Assembly: GCA_003290165.1 (NCBI GenBank)
Contig: QNQO01005810.1
Coordinates: 269,852-333,851, forward strand
From: Berberis thunbergii
Lineage: Eukaryota; Streptophyta; Magnoliopsida; Ranunculales; Berberidaceae
Length of the DNA stretch: 64,000 nt
Reading direction: 5' to 3'
Shown here: in pieces, positions 21,758 to 32,760 of the stretch
How positions within the stretch are numbered: position 1 is the first letter of the stretch
Layout: every line of letters begins with the position of its first letter
Notes under the pieces: generated by a model
Told to the model about the DNA's origin: nothing
Database searches by the model: none
What the model saw: the letters and a program-made list of their open reading frames with translations, nothing else
Program-made: the position numbers and the translations under genes

Positions 21758-22568
21758 TCTTTGATTTGTAACATAAAAATAAAAACTAAAAAATTGAAGG
21801 AAAATCTAATGGAGCAAAAAAAAAAAAAATCTTCAGTTTTGAACCTTTTATACCTTGTGGTGTCACAAGTTAAGTTTCCATCCACAATTTTTATTGTACA
21901 ATACGGTGGGACACAATGAAATATGTGTTTACACATAACAACGCCTTTTTTTTTGGTAAGTGAAATCGACTAAGCCCGTATACCCTTCATCTTGACCTCA
22001 CCCAAATTCTTATCGAGGAGGGCTATAGAAGGGTTTCTAAATGAGCAGTGTGACACTTTTATTATAAAGAAATGGAAGTCGCGACACTTGAAGGGGCACA
22101 CTAAATACGTTCAAAGGTCGTGACACTTGAAGGGTCACACCATTCACCTATTTATTTTTATTCTTTCTATTATTAATCTCTCTATCCCACTACCACTTAA
22201 AAAGCTAAAAATCATGCGCCCTTTGAAGGGTTACGATGACCTAGTCAACCCTAAAAAATAAGCTAAACCTCTTCTCTCTTATCTTGTTTGAAAAATTTTA
22301 AAAGGATAAAATTTTAGGAGACTACTGTGGATGCTCCAATGTCCATACCCATGCTTCAAACCTTCAATCCGAGTGTTTTGTCATGTATACAGGGAGAAGA
22401 TGATAGTTTTATGAATTTAATTAGTTGGTGGAGTACAATTGGGTTTTTAAATTTATGTGTATGCTAGAAACACTAATTAAGATAGGCTAACACTAAACTT
22501 GAGTGTCCCGAGTACTTAACTTAGATGCGCAAAGTGACTCAATTGGATTGTGGGCCCATATTGTTTCT
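21758..22568. other. Intergenic, no gene seen
   Basis: Nothing coding is recognisable. Near 22078-22142 the phrase GACACTTGAAGGG...CACAC occurs twice about 50 bases apart, a short direct repeat of unknown meaning. Confidence 0.5.
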
Positions 22569-22799
22569 TAGGGTTATTTTTCATTTGCCCCCATTAGTTT
22601 ATAACAATTTATGTTTGACCCTATTAGTTCTTGTATTCTTATTTAACCCCCATGACCGTGATTTCAACTACGCTAATTCACAACTTCATCCAAAATTTTC
22701 AAAATGACCAATTTATCCTTATGCACGTGGTTTGCACATATTTTTAAAATGACAAATTTTTTTAACAAATATGGGGCTAATTAGGAATTATATACAAAC

Positions 22800-23915
22800 T
22801 GATGCGATCGATTTATACTCCTTGCCTTGACCTGCTGACCTGCACAATGAACGCACGTGAGCCACGAACCATCGTTGTGGTGGTCGATGACACTCTGATG
22901 CTAAAGTCAGATAGGGATCTGAGAAAGGCGTAATGTTGTAAACAAGGAATTTTTAGTGTACTTTAGCTTACCAACCGCATGTCTTATTTATAGTGACAGA
23001 GTCATGGTTTGATCAGACCATCGATGGCGTAGTTTAGGGAAGAAGATCTTCATGGAGATCCTTCTCTAATTAGGAGTTATGCTGTGAAAAGAGGTTTCAC
23101 TGTTAAACTTGTGTTCTTCTAGATATGCAGGAGATAGTTCATAATCAGAGTGTAGTCTATAGATAGAAGTTTCCATTTGTGACTTATACTCAGGTATTTG
23201 CTTCCAACTTAGAAGCAAAATGTTGTTATCTTGCCTGTCCAAAGTTGATCCCCGAGATACTTGCCTCAACAGGACTTACGAGTATTGAGGATAGCTATGA
23301 GGCGCATGGGCTTAGCAGGTTGTAATGATTTGAGTCCGTCTAGTAGATTGCATTGTGCGGGCTTGGAACCGCTTGGGCTAAGTCAATGTTAGGGCTGAAC
23401 AAAAAACCGATCATAGCGATTAAACCAACCGAACCGATCTAAACCGAACCGATTGGTTCGGTTTAAATTCGGTTCGAATCGGTTTCGGTTTAAAAAAATT
23501 CAAAACCGAAGTGGTCGGTTCGATTTTCGGTTTCTATGTGATTTTAACCGACCAAACTGAACCGACCGAATATATATACTAAATAATATATATTTTATAT
23601 ATAAATAATATAATATGTTTAAAATAATCGGTCAGTTCGGTTTTATTTCGGTTTTGGTTCGATTTTAGTCGGTTCGGTTTGGTTCGGTTACGGTTTGCAT
23701 AAATTAGAATCGGTTCAGTTTTGTTAATGGTCATTTCGGTTTGAAAATTTTAAAATCGACCTAAGTCGGTTTGGTTCATGGTTTAGGTGAAAAACCGAAT
23801 CGTCGGTTCGATTTTCAGCCCTAGTCAATGTTGGGCCGACGTTTGGGCCTGTTATGTCTCGAGATCATCGTGACATGTGTACGCGTAGAAGAGAGGACAT
23901 TTCGATGTATCATCA
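22800..23915 (-). repeat. 3' LTR of Tat element 1 (with nested hAT)
   Basis: It aligns with 41960-43832 from TGATG to CATCA. Without the hAT insertion it is about 675 bp. A purine-rich CTCAGAGGGAATAG on the minus strand directly precedes it (23916-23929), fitting a polypurine tract. The two LTRs differ at many sites, so the insertion is old compared with the chromovirus inside it. Confidence 0.85.
23390..23823. mobile_element. Non-autonomous hAT element (434 bp)
   Basis: Terminal inverted repeats are TAGGGCTGAA and TTCAGCCCTA, flanked by the 8-bp TSD GTCAATGT (23382-23389, 23824-23831). The interior is AT-rich in the middle with many CCGAACCGA/TCGGTTCGG subterminal repeats on both sides. No ORF is present. 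It is the same family as 27363-27821. Confidence 0.9.
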
Positions 23916-24175
23916 ACTATTCCCTCTGAGTTAGTGGAGCATCTAGTCGGTCCACTGAATCTCTGAAAAGTAATTGTACCATTGTAATGATTAAACCCGA
24001 AGCGTTGTCTCGAGCGGCGCATAACATTAATGGATATGTGATTGCTCAAGGAGAAGTACGGTTTACATTATCTATAAATAGTCATCGTTTCGAGGAAGAT
24101 CTCTCTTGTTCTTTCCTGCGTTGTTCTTTTGTGCGATTGTGTTTCTGTAGAGCTCGATTTGCACTTTCTATCGAT

Positions 24176-24316
24176 GACGGATAATGTTGAACTCACTTCC
24201 AAGCAGTTGTTGTCTTTTACGTGCCTCAAACTTTTCGAGGATAGCCTGGTTGACGAAACCGAGTTAATCAGACTTCGGTGCTTGTATCATATTCTAGAGG
24301 ATCTGGAAATCGCTCC
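24176..24316 (+). pseudogene. Antisense ORF of Tat element 1, N-terminal part
   Basis: An ATG-initiated frame, antisense to the Tat genes, reads MTDNVELTSKQLLSFTCLKL and continues to EDLEIAP. It is broken off at 24317 by an X-family insertion. The C-terminal part resumes near 25119. Tat elements often carry such an antisense ORF between pol and the 3' LTR; its function is not established. Confidence 0.5.
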
Positions 24317-25060
24317 TTGATATTCACATAATATACCTCATAATTTATATTTGTTAGTGTTTCAAATAGTGTATTTTAGTTTAATTATTTTATTTTTGTA
24401 TTTTTGCAGGATTTGGAGTTTAAATGACAAAAGTGCATTAGCGTGGCGAATTTGGAAATTCATAGACAAATTGACGAAGTGGAGCAGGAGACACTCAAGC
24501 CAAAGATTAATAAAGAGAACCAAAGAAAAAAATAAAGGAAATTAGTTTTGAATTTTGGTGAAACAAAAAAGTGATATGGATGAACATAGCTAAACCCACC
24601 TTTGCTGTTATTAGAACAGAATATAAACAAAGGGGTGGACGCCTTTGTTTTTTTTTTTTTTTGGTTTCCAATTGTATTTGGCTTGAGATCCGCCAACAAG
24701 GTGGAGTTATTTAATAAATAGAAACCAAGGAGCTGGTTGAGGGGGGGGAGAGAGGGAGAATAACCCCACGTGAATAAGGAGTTGTTTTTTTTTACCATAA
24801 ATACAACAACACACAGGAGGGAACATGCATCGCTAATCCACCACGCGCCGTCATGCAGATGAAGCTCCACACTGTTGTTGTTGTCATCACCTTCACCATG
24901 CATCACTGAACTCCACGCAAGGCGAAGAGATGAACTCCTAGATGGAACGCACTTAATTGGTATTTGGTTCGTTTTATGCTTTCACGACAACCACCTCCTT
25001 TTATGCAGCCCTCTAATCATGCAACTTCTTCTTCCAAGTCGTCATCATTGCCATAAAAGG
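24317..25060 (+). mobile_element. X-family element, copy 1 (right end approximate)
   Basis: It begins TTGATATTCACATAATATAC, followed by TTAGTGTTTC and a T-rich run ending TTTTTGCAGG. The reverse complement of the 30247 end begins almost identically. The right boundary is uncertain. Open frames within are low complexity. It interrupts the Tat antisense ORF. Confidence 0.5.
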
Positions 25061-25118
25061 AGGTGGTTGTTGCGAGTCAAGAATTACCATCCTCTGCTCA
25101 GGAAGGGATCGTCATCTC

Positions 25119-25799
25119 TTGCTTGATATTGTTATCCCCACTGCTGACTCAGAAGGGGAGCGCATTGGACCAAGTGTTGACGTTGTGAGTCACCATGGGT
25201 CCATGGCGGAGGCTCGGGCTCTTGAGTCACACAACTTCGTTATGATGCACCCTGATGCTCACGGGAGAGTTCTTGCTTTGGAGAAAGCCTTCGCAGACCT
25301 ACAGGTGTCATATTCGGATGCTCTCCACCAGGTGGATTCCTTGATTGGTCAACTGCAGGATTATGGTGCTGTTGTGAACTTGGGGGCCATGCGAGCCGCA
25401 GTGTTTTCATCTGAAGCAGAATTTGCAACCATAAGGGCTCAACTGAGGTCAGTTGAATCCATTTTGGCTTCCACGCATGCAGAATTGGGACGGGTTCGTG
25501 ATGAGTTGGGGCGCTTAAAAGTTGTTGTGGACAAGTGGTCGTCCGATCTGCAAACTCAGATTGGCAAGAGGAAGCTAGCCGAGACTGAATGAGCTGTTAC
25601 GCAACGACATCTCGAGTCTGAAGTTGCCGAGGGACTCTGTCGCGTTCGTGAGGTAGAACACTTACTGTTGGAAGAGCATTTGCACTATACTGCCTTAGTA
25701 GGTGTGGTAGATTTCGGTGCTTCCAGACGGAGGTTGCAAATCTCGTCGGAGGTTGTTCGAGGCAGGTTAGAGCTTTTGGAGCTTATCAGCGAAGAGTAA
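25119..25799 (+). pseudogene. Antisense ORF of Tat element 1, coiled-coil C-terminal part
   Basis: The frame is open from 25119 to a TGA at 25590-25592 and then continues without another stop to TAA at about 25799. It is rich in heptad-like Leu/Ala/Glu patterns (LRSVESILASTHAELGRVRD), predicting a long coiled coil. The in-frame TGA breaks it. A coiled-coil ORF is also antisense in Tat element 2 (53189-53788). Confidence 0.6.
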
Positions 25800-26129
25800 C
25801 TCGGTATTGACCTCGACTTTGCCCATTATAGGAGGGCTGTTTTTGGAACCATTGTGTAGGAAGAGGGTCTTGGCTCTTCGGGACAAGATGTTGAGGAAGT
25901 TGTTCTACCCCCTTCTGTTTTAAAATAGTTGTAATGTCCTTGTAGGGACAAGGGAAGACAAAATTTTAATGAAATCCATGTTTTGTAACTTTGCTTCTTG
26001 TCTTTTATTGTCGTGCCATTGTGTCTTCTTTAGAAGTTTTGCCGGTCGTGGAATTAGTACTTTTGGACCTTACATGCTGGCAGATTGTCCATGTTTGTTA
26101 GTTTTGTCGTGTCAAAATTGACTGCTTTT

Positions 26130-28212
26130 AGCTACTTTCGCTTATGGCTGAGTTGCTGTGATCCTTGACGAGCCATGGCATGACCGAATATATTTCTAGC
26201 AGTTGTCATCCGTGCAATGCAGGCTAGGCACTGAGGTGCTTCATAAGTTGTTGGGTTCCAGAGATCGTTGGTTGTTTGGCAAGTCGTCGTCATCAGGCGT
26301 AGGGGCGTTGATCGGGTTTTGATTGAATTTGGTGACCACGAACAATAAAGGAGTGGTGATCCCATGGCAAGCCGTCAGCATTAGTCGGAGTCAATCAAGC
26401 TTCCACCATCCAAATCATTTACACATGCACAATGCGAGCTACAGATTTGGGTGTTAATCAGAAGCCGCAGTTCATCAGTCATCACTAACTAGGCTTTTGT
26501 TTGATAGGTTTTGGCAGCCCTTGTCTGTAAAGAATAATGACCCCTTGGCGAGTCATAGTCATTAGCGTGAGAGCGCTGACTAAACTCCCACTTCCTCAGC
26601 CGTCGTCACCCGCACGCAGCGGACTAGGCGTTGGACACCAGAAGTCATCGTCATCAGTCGCGTACTGACTAAGCTTACCTGATAAGTTCGGCGATCATTG
26701 TTTGTAGAAGAGTAATGATCCCTTGGTGAGTCATCGTCATCAAGCGTAAGAGCACTGACTAGACTCCCACTTCCTCGGCCATCGTCATCTGCGTGCAACA
26801 GACTAGTATTGGGCACCAGAAGTCGTCATCAGTCACGAACTGACTAAGCTTACCTGGCAAGTTTGGCGATCATTGTCTGTAGAAGAGCAATGATTACTTG
26901 GCGAGTCATCGTCATCAGACGTGAGAATGCTGACTAGACTCCCACTTCCTCGGCCATCGTCATCCGCGCGCAGCGGACTAGGCGTTAGGCACTAGAAGTT
27001 GTCGTCATCAGTCGTGAAAGCATTGACTGGACTCCCACTTATTCGATCGTCGTCATCCGCTAGCAGCGGACTAGGCATTGGGCACCAAAAGTCATCATCA
27101 TCAGTCGTGAACTGACTGAGTGTACCTAGAAAGTTTGATGTTCATTGTCTGTAGAAGAGCAATGATCCCTTGGCGAGTCATCGTCATTAGGCATGAGAGT
27201 GCTGACTAGACTCCCACTTCCTCGGCCATCATCATCTGCGTGCAACGGACCGGGCATTGGGCACCATAATCTGTCATCATTAGTAGCGAACTAACTAAGC
27301 ATACCTGGCAAGTTTGGTGATCAATGAAGAGCAATGATCCATTGGCGAGTCATCGTCATCAGTAGGGCTGAACAAAAAACCGATCAAACCGACCGAACCG
27401 ATCAAAACCGAACCAATCGGTTCGGTTTAAATTCGGTTCGGATCGGTTTCGGTTTAAAAAAATGCAAAACCGAAGTGGTCGGTTCGATTTTCGGTTTCTA
27501 TGTGATTTAAACCGACCAAACCGAACCGAACCGAATATTTAAATATAATATATTATTTATATATAAAAATATAATATATTTTATTTATAAATAATATAAT
27601 ATGTTTAAATATTCGGTTCGGTTCGGTTTTATTTCGGTTTTGGTTCGATTTTAGTCGGTTCGGTTCGGTTACGGTTTGCATAAATTGGAATCGGTTCGGT
27701 TTCGGATCGGTTTTGTTAATGGTCGGTTCGGTTTCGGTTTGAAAATTTTAAAACCGATATAAGTCCGTTCGGTTCACGGTTTAGGTAAAAAACCGAACCG
27801 TCGGTTCGGTTTTCAGCCCTAGTCATCAGGCATGAGAGCGTTGATTAGACTCCCACTTCCTCAGCCGTCGTCATCCACATACATCAGACTAGGCGGTGAG
27901 CACCAGAAGTCGTTGTCATAAGTCGCGAACTGATTAAGCTTACCTGACAAGTTCGACAATCGTTGTCTGTAATGATCCATTGGCGAGTCATTGTCATTAG
28001 GCGTGAGAGTACTGATTAGACTCCCACTTCCTTAGCCGTCATCATCTGCGATCAACGGACTAGGCGTTAGGAACTAGAACCTGTCGTCATCAGTCGCAAA
28101 CTGACTAAGCTTACCTGACAAGTTCGGCGACCATTGTCTGTAGAAGAGCAATGATCCCTTGGCGAGTCATTGTCATCAGGTGTGAGAGCGCTGAATAGAC
28201 TCCCACTTCTTG
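26130..28212 (-). repeat. Tandem repeat array of Tat element 1 (~178-bp unit)
   Basis: The phrase ACTCCCACTTCCTC recurs at about 26584, 26763, 26938, 27031, 27210, 27849, 28020 and 28198. Spacing is mostly 171-179 bp, with one short unit of 93 bp and one interval enlarged by the hAT at 27363-27821. Each unit contains several GTCATCGTCATC motifs. A last partial unit resumes at 30248-30285 after an X element. Open frames inside are meaningless repeats. The 25800-26130 stretch is non-repetitive, without a gene. Confidence 0.9.
27363..27821. mobile_element. Non-autonomous hAT element (459 bp)
   Basis: It has the same ends as 23390-23823 (TAGGGCTGAAC, TTTTCAGCCCTA) and the same CCGAACCGA-rich interior. 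It is flanked by the 8-bp TSD GTCATCAG (27355-27362, 27822-27829), within the Tat tandem repeats. The two copies are similar throughout. Confidence 0.92.
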
Positions 28213-30247
28213 GCTGTTGATGCGAGTTTTATTAACCTAAATTAATAAGCTAATAAATCCACTTGTAATAACCGCAAGTGCATGGTGTCTAACTGGTAGA
28301 CAACGACAAGTACAGGTCGATCCCACGAGGAAAGTGGATGCAATTGAATTTAATAATTTAATTAAACTAATTTGGAGGAAAATGGGGTTACAACATTTTT
28401 TTAAAACTAAGCTAAAAAAAAATTAAAAATAATAAAAATAAAATAAAATAAAAGATGGATGTTGTGGGCTTGGACTCACCAATGAGTTAGCAAAAATATT
28501 TAAATCTAAATTACTGAAATTATAAACGAGAAGCTTTGGGGATGAGAATCCCTTGCTTACACCGAAGATGTGATCATTAAAATTCAATTCCAATTTCTGT
28601 CAAACATAAACAATTTATTTCAAGCAAATACACTCTTACCAAACATTAAGTGTCTTTTTAAGGCACACTTAATCAAAGTCTAAGCTTAATACTTTTTAGC
28701 ACATGCTTTGAATATTGATAAAATGTTAATCTAACTACCAAACATATCAATTTTTTTATCGAACATGAAAGGTGAAAGCAATTTATCAATTTTCAGAAAT
28801 AAATTGTTTATCAATTAAGCATTAAAGTCAGTAAAATAAATTAAAAAGAATTATGCAATCCCTTTGGTTTGTCGCAAACTCGATGTGGTGGTACTCAGCA
28901 GTTAGTCCGAATACGAATCCTGAGAAAAAGCTGTAAATTGCAATGTGGCTGCTCAAAGAAATGCTCAGGGTGCCAATAACATAACTGTTTGAAAAATAGT
29001 TATTTCCCGCCAAATTTTTCTGCAACTCTCCTGCGTCTTTGTCTCCAGCGAGTAGCGCCGCTCGCGCGGCTCGTTTTCGCTCCTCGCGAGCGTCCTCCGT
29101 CCTCAAACTGTCTCCCGAACCTGCAAAAGAGAGAGAGGGATGGAAGATCAGTGAGAGAGATGTGATAAGAACACAAAAAAAGAAAAAATAGAGAGAGGGA
29201 TGGTGCGCGACCCTATTCTGCTCCTATGGCAGTGGTGGTGCTCGGGTGATGATCGCTTGCGATGGTCACCGTGAGAGAGGGAGACAGGAAAGAGAGCCGA
29301 GACGAAGAGAGGCTGAGAGCGGGCGAATGAATCAGGCGATGCTCCCTGTTTCTGCTGCGTGGCTGCTGGTGGTGGCTGGGTAATGGCGCTTGCGATGGTG
29401 ACCGTGAGAGAGGGAGAAGCAGGAAGGAGGGCCGAGATGAAGAGAGGGCGGTGATGGCGGCTCGAACGGTTTGTTTGGCTCTGTCGCTAGGCGGAACAAA
29501 GTCGCGGTGATGATGGTGGCTCTGTTTCGCGGCGATGATGGTGGCTCGCGATGTGCTGTCCGGAGGTGGTGGTGGTGATCGGATGATGGTGGTTGATGGA
29601 TGATGGACATGGAGAGGGACATGGACGGTGGCGGAGTAAAGGTTTGACGAGAAACAGGGTTGTCAAGCCCCTGTTTCGTGGTGGTGGCAGATGTGTTGTC
29701 CGGAGGTGGTGGTGGTGCTTGGGTGATGGTGGTGGCTCGGTGGCGGAGTGATCTGGACAGAGACGGGGTGAGAGATGGATAGGTGGTGATGGTGATGAGA
29801 ATCACTATGTGAGGAAGAGGGTTTGATTTTGGCTATTGATGTTTGATTCCCTTCTCCTCCTCCCATTTTCTCACAATTTTTCTCTTTTATTTGTAGAGAA
29901 TGATCAAAATGAATAGAGATGAGATAAATGGATGATTCATGGAGAGAATCAAGGGATAATTGGGAGAATATTCGTTGGATTGGATTGGGATTGGGATTGG
30001 CATTGGGTTTGGATTTATGGGTTAAGTTTTGGGTTTAAGGGTTTAGATATGTGACCCTCTACTTTGTACCACCACTCGAATCGACCAATTGTCATTCCTT
30101 AAATTGTCTCCTTAATATGATTTCATCGTTCACGCTCAAATTCCTACAAAGACATGAAAACGAAATAATTACTATAAAATATAATAATCGAAACACTAAC
30201 ATATATAAATTAAGGGATATATTATGTAATAATTATGTGAATATCAA
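28213..30247 (-). mobile_element. X-family element, copy 2 (unclassified, ~2.0 kb)
   Basis: It interrupts the tandem array between GGCTGT and CTGTCATC. On the minus strand it starts TTGATATTCACATAATTATT and ends in AAAACTCGCATCAA. Near the 3' end it carries GGGATCGACCTGTACTTG, a stretch of a kind I have seen in dispersed plant repeats but cannot classify. The middle (29150-29800) is purine-rich with a duplicated GTGAGAGAGGGAGA block. The open frames there are low-complexity His/Pro/Ser strings, not genes. Confidence 0.55.
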
Positions 30248-30289
30248 CTGTCATCATCCACGCGCAGCGGACTAGGCGTTGGGCATGAT

Positions 30290-31070
30290 CCCTCGGATTT
30301 GGTCATAGAGGGGATGATTGGAGGTCGCATTGGTCGTAAAGGACAATAGTGAAAGTTTAGTAAAGCCAAATATTTTTACTGATAATATTTTTTGAGGTGT
30401 TCTATATTCCATGGTTGTTTAAGTTCGTCCCATTTATGTCTTCTAACCAGTATGTCCCCGGCTTGTTGACATTCGTCACCCTGTAAGGTCCTTCCTAGTT
30501 CGGGTTCAACTTTCCTGTGCCAACTTCTTTGGTGTTATGTTGGTTTTTTCTGAGTACCTAGTCTCCCACTCTGAATTCGCGTGGCTTTACCTTCTTGTTG
30601 TAGTATTGCACTATTTGTTGGTGGTAGGCAGCTATCTTGTTGGAGGCTAGATCCTGCTTTTATTCGAGGATGTCTAGTTTGATGCACAAGGCTTCATCGT
30701 TACCATTTGGTCTGAATTCTTCCATTCGGAAGGTTGGCACTTCGAGTTCTACCAGAACCATGGCTTCTGACCCGTATGCAGAGCGAAGGGTGTTTCTCCG
30801 GTAGGGATTCTTTTGGTTATCCTTTACGTTTAAAGTATTTCTGGTAGCGATGGAACGCATTCCTTTTGGATGCGTCAAACTTCCTTTTGATTGCCTCCAG
30901 GATTGTTCAGTTGGTAACCTCCTCTTGGTTGTTGGCTTGTGGGTGCACTGGGAGAAATGGTGATTGATGTTCAAATTTTTGCATAGTGTTTTAACCTTAA
31001 TACCTTCAAATTGAGTATGTTGTCTGACCAATACTCTGGGGATGCAAAATCTGTAGATGATGGTTGCTAA
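30290..31070 (-). pseudogene. Tat element 1 integrase, C-terminal remnant
   Basis: On the minus strand the segment contains AYGSEAMVLVELEVPTF, the conserved stretch after the integrase core of Tat-type Gypsy elements, with upstream pieces such as CKNLNINHHFS. The frame is broken and the catalytic region is unreadable. It is separated from the rest of integrase by the hAT element at 31071-32567. Confidence 0.75.
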
Positions 31071-32567
31071 TAGGGGTGGGCAAACGGGTCGAGGATTCGC
31101 GGGTTCAACTCGAACCAGACCGTTTTGCTCTAAACGGTCCGGATTTTAATTATGTGTTTTTAGATACGGTTCGGATCGGTCCGGGTCCGTTATAAAATGG
31201 TCCGGTCCCGATTCCTATTTTAAAAAAACAAACGGTCCGGGTTGGATCCGTTTCAAATCACAATTACAATTTCCCTTACAATTTACATTACATTACACTA
31301 AAGACTAAACCTAACATAAATAGGAAGTTAGGGATTTGGACGAAAGCCGAGTCTCCAACGCCATACACAATCGCAAGCTCAAGGAGCTTTCCTTACTCGA
31401 ATCCTCTTCACCTCTTTTCCAATATCCCATCAACAGCCATAGCCAACGAGCTCTTCAACTTCTTCGAGTCCAAACTCGGCAAAGGCTCAGTCTTTGCCTG
31501 CGACATCTTCACAGAGCGGAAGAATTGGAAGTCCAGAGGCTTCGACCGGGTTCAATTCGAGACAATCGAAGCCATAACCACTGTAAATCTCCTTTCTCAA
31601 CAAAGAAAACTCGTTTTCTAGAATTCCCATTTGTCAGTCTCACCCTCATTTGAAGATATCATCATCAGACCCATTCACCCCAAAAATCGGTTTAGTGAAG
31701 GAGGGGTTCTGCATGTTGGATTCTTAGTTGAGAGAGATTGCTTGAATGTCTTGGAGTCATGGAAGGTTTTCAAGGCTGAGATTATACCGGAGAGGAAAAG
31801 GGTTGATTTTTGGGTGGGTTATAGTGGGGAGAGTTATAGGTTGGAGATTGGATTTGGAAATGTTTTTTAGACTTTTGGGTGTTGTTTGGGTGGAAAGGAA
31901 TCAAATGCACTTCTTCTCAAAGTATTTTATTTGTGTGAAATTTACTACTTTTTTTCCTTTATGGGTTTTAATTTCAAATGCACTTCATTTGCTGCCTGCA
32001 ATTTTTAGTTGGTGTTTTATCATTTATGCAAATCTAGGGTTGTGGGTTTTGTGTGAATAGAATGTTTCTTGAACAATACCTGTCAAAGCTGTGATCTTGA
32101 TGCTAAAGTCATTATTGTCCATTGTTTGTGATTTTATTAGGTAAACATTTGTGATGTGTTGTAAATAAATAACATGTAAGCTGGTTCTGCTTGGTAGATA
32201 GAAAAATGATTCATTTTGTAGATTAACAAATTTGCATAGTTTCCATATGCATTAGTTTTGCATTGCATTACTTTATAGTTGCTTGTTAGTAATTAAAGAA
32301 ATCAATGCAAGGTTCGAGTATTTGGTTTATCTATATGTCTTATCCTATCTTCCTTGTTTCTAATGTTGCTACAAGCACAATTGATTATGTCAAAAGCTTC
32401 CTAGATTTGAAACCGTTTGGAACCGTAGGAACCAGACCGTTCCAAACGGTTCGAGTTAGGTTCGGTTCAAAATGAGGGGATCCGGACCGAACCAGATCTG
32501 TTAATTTTAAACTATTCGAGTTAGGTTCCTCCAAATTTGGAACCGATCAGGACCGTGCCCACCTCTA
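31071..32567. mobile_element. Gene-carrying hAT element (1.5 kb) with RDR2 fragment
   Basis: The ends are TAGGGGTGGGCAAACGG and CCGTGCCCACCTCTA. The flanking 8-mers GTTGCTAA (31063-31070) and GTTGCCCA (32568-32575) match at 6 of 8 bases, fitting an aged hAT TSD. Both subterminal regions hold repeats of AACGGTCCGG/TTCGGATCGG type. The element is inserted in the Tat integrase remnant. Its outer ~190 bp at each end are shared with 57469-59101, but the interior differs. Confidence 0.85.
31346..31935 (+). pseudogene. RDR2: RDR2-like RNA-dependent RNA polymerase fragment inside a hAT element
   Basis: One continuous frame reads SNIPSTAIANELFNFFESKL, then GSVFACDIFTERKNWKSRGF, then DIIIRPIHPKNRFSEG and ERKRVDFWVGYSGESYRLEI. 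This follows the N-terminal region of plant RDR2 in order and spacing, as recalled from Arabidopsis RDR2 (VPQTIVADELLRFLE, TTRDNWKPRDFARVQF, KRRVEFWVWESGDCYKIEV). RDR2 makes double-stranded RNA for 24-nt siRNAs. Only about 190 codons are present, with in-frame TAG at 31619-31621 and 31868-31870; similarity fades after about 31935. No polymerase active site is included, so no enzyme can be made. Confidence 0.72.
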
Positions 32568-32760
32568 GTTGCCCATGTAAATTTTTCTATCTGGACTTGC
32601 CCTATCTTGGATAGGAGCTCCGCTTCGACCCACTTGGTGAAGTAGTTGACTGCCATAAGAAGGAACTTTTTGTCGGCTGATGCTGGGAGCGGTCCAAAGA
32701 TGTCCATCCCCATTGTGTGAATGGCCACAGACTTATCATTGGTGTCGGTGGTTGGGCAGG
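32568..32760 (-). pseudogene. Tat element 1 integrase, core remnant
   Basis: Minus-strand residues MGMDIFGPLPASADKKFLLM and YFTKWVEAE match the start of the Gypsy integrase core. It is cut on one side by the hAT element and on the other by the chromovirus, whose TSD GCAGG is at 32756-32760 and 38383-38387. The upstream part continues at 38388. Confidence 0.8.

Noticed and set aside
26130..28212. CRISPR-like array
   Set aside because: Repeat units are ~178 bp and diverged, with no short repeat and unique spacer pattern, in a plant retrotransposon.
29332..29805. 157-codon minus-strand ORF
   Set aside because: The frame is a His/Pro/Ser/Thr string from GGTGGTGAT repeats with no domain.
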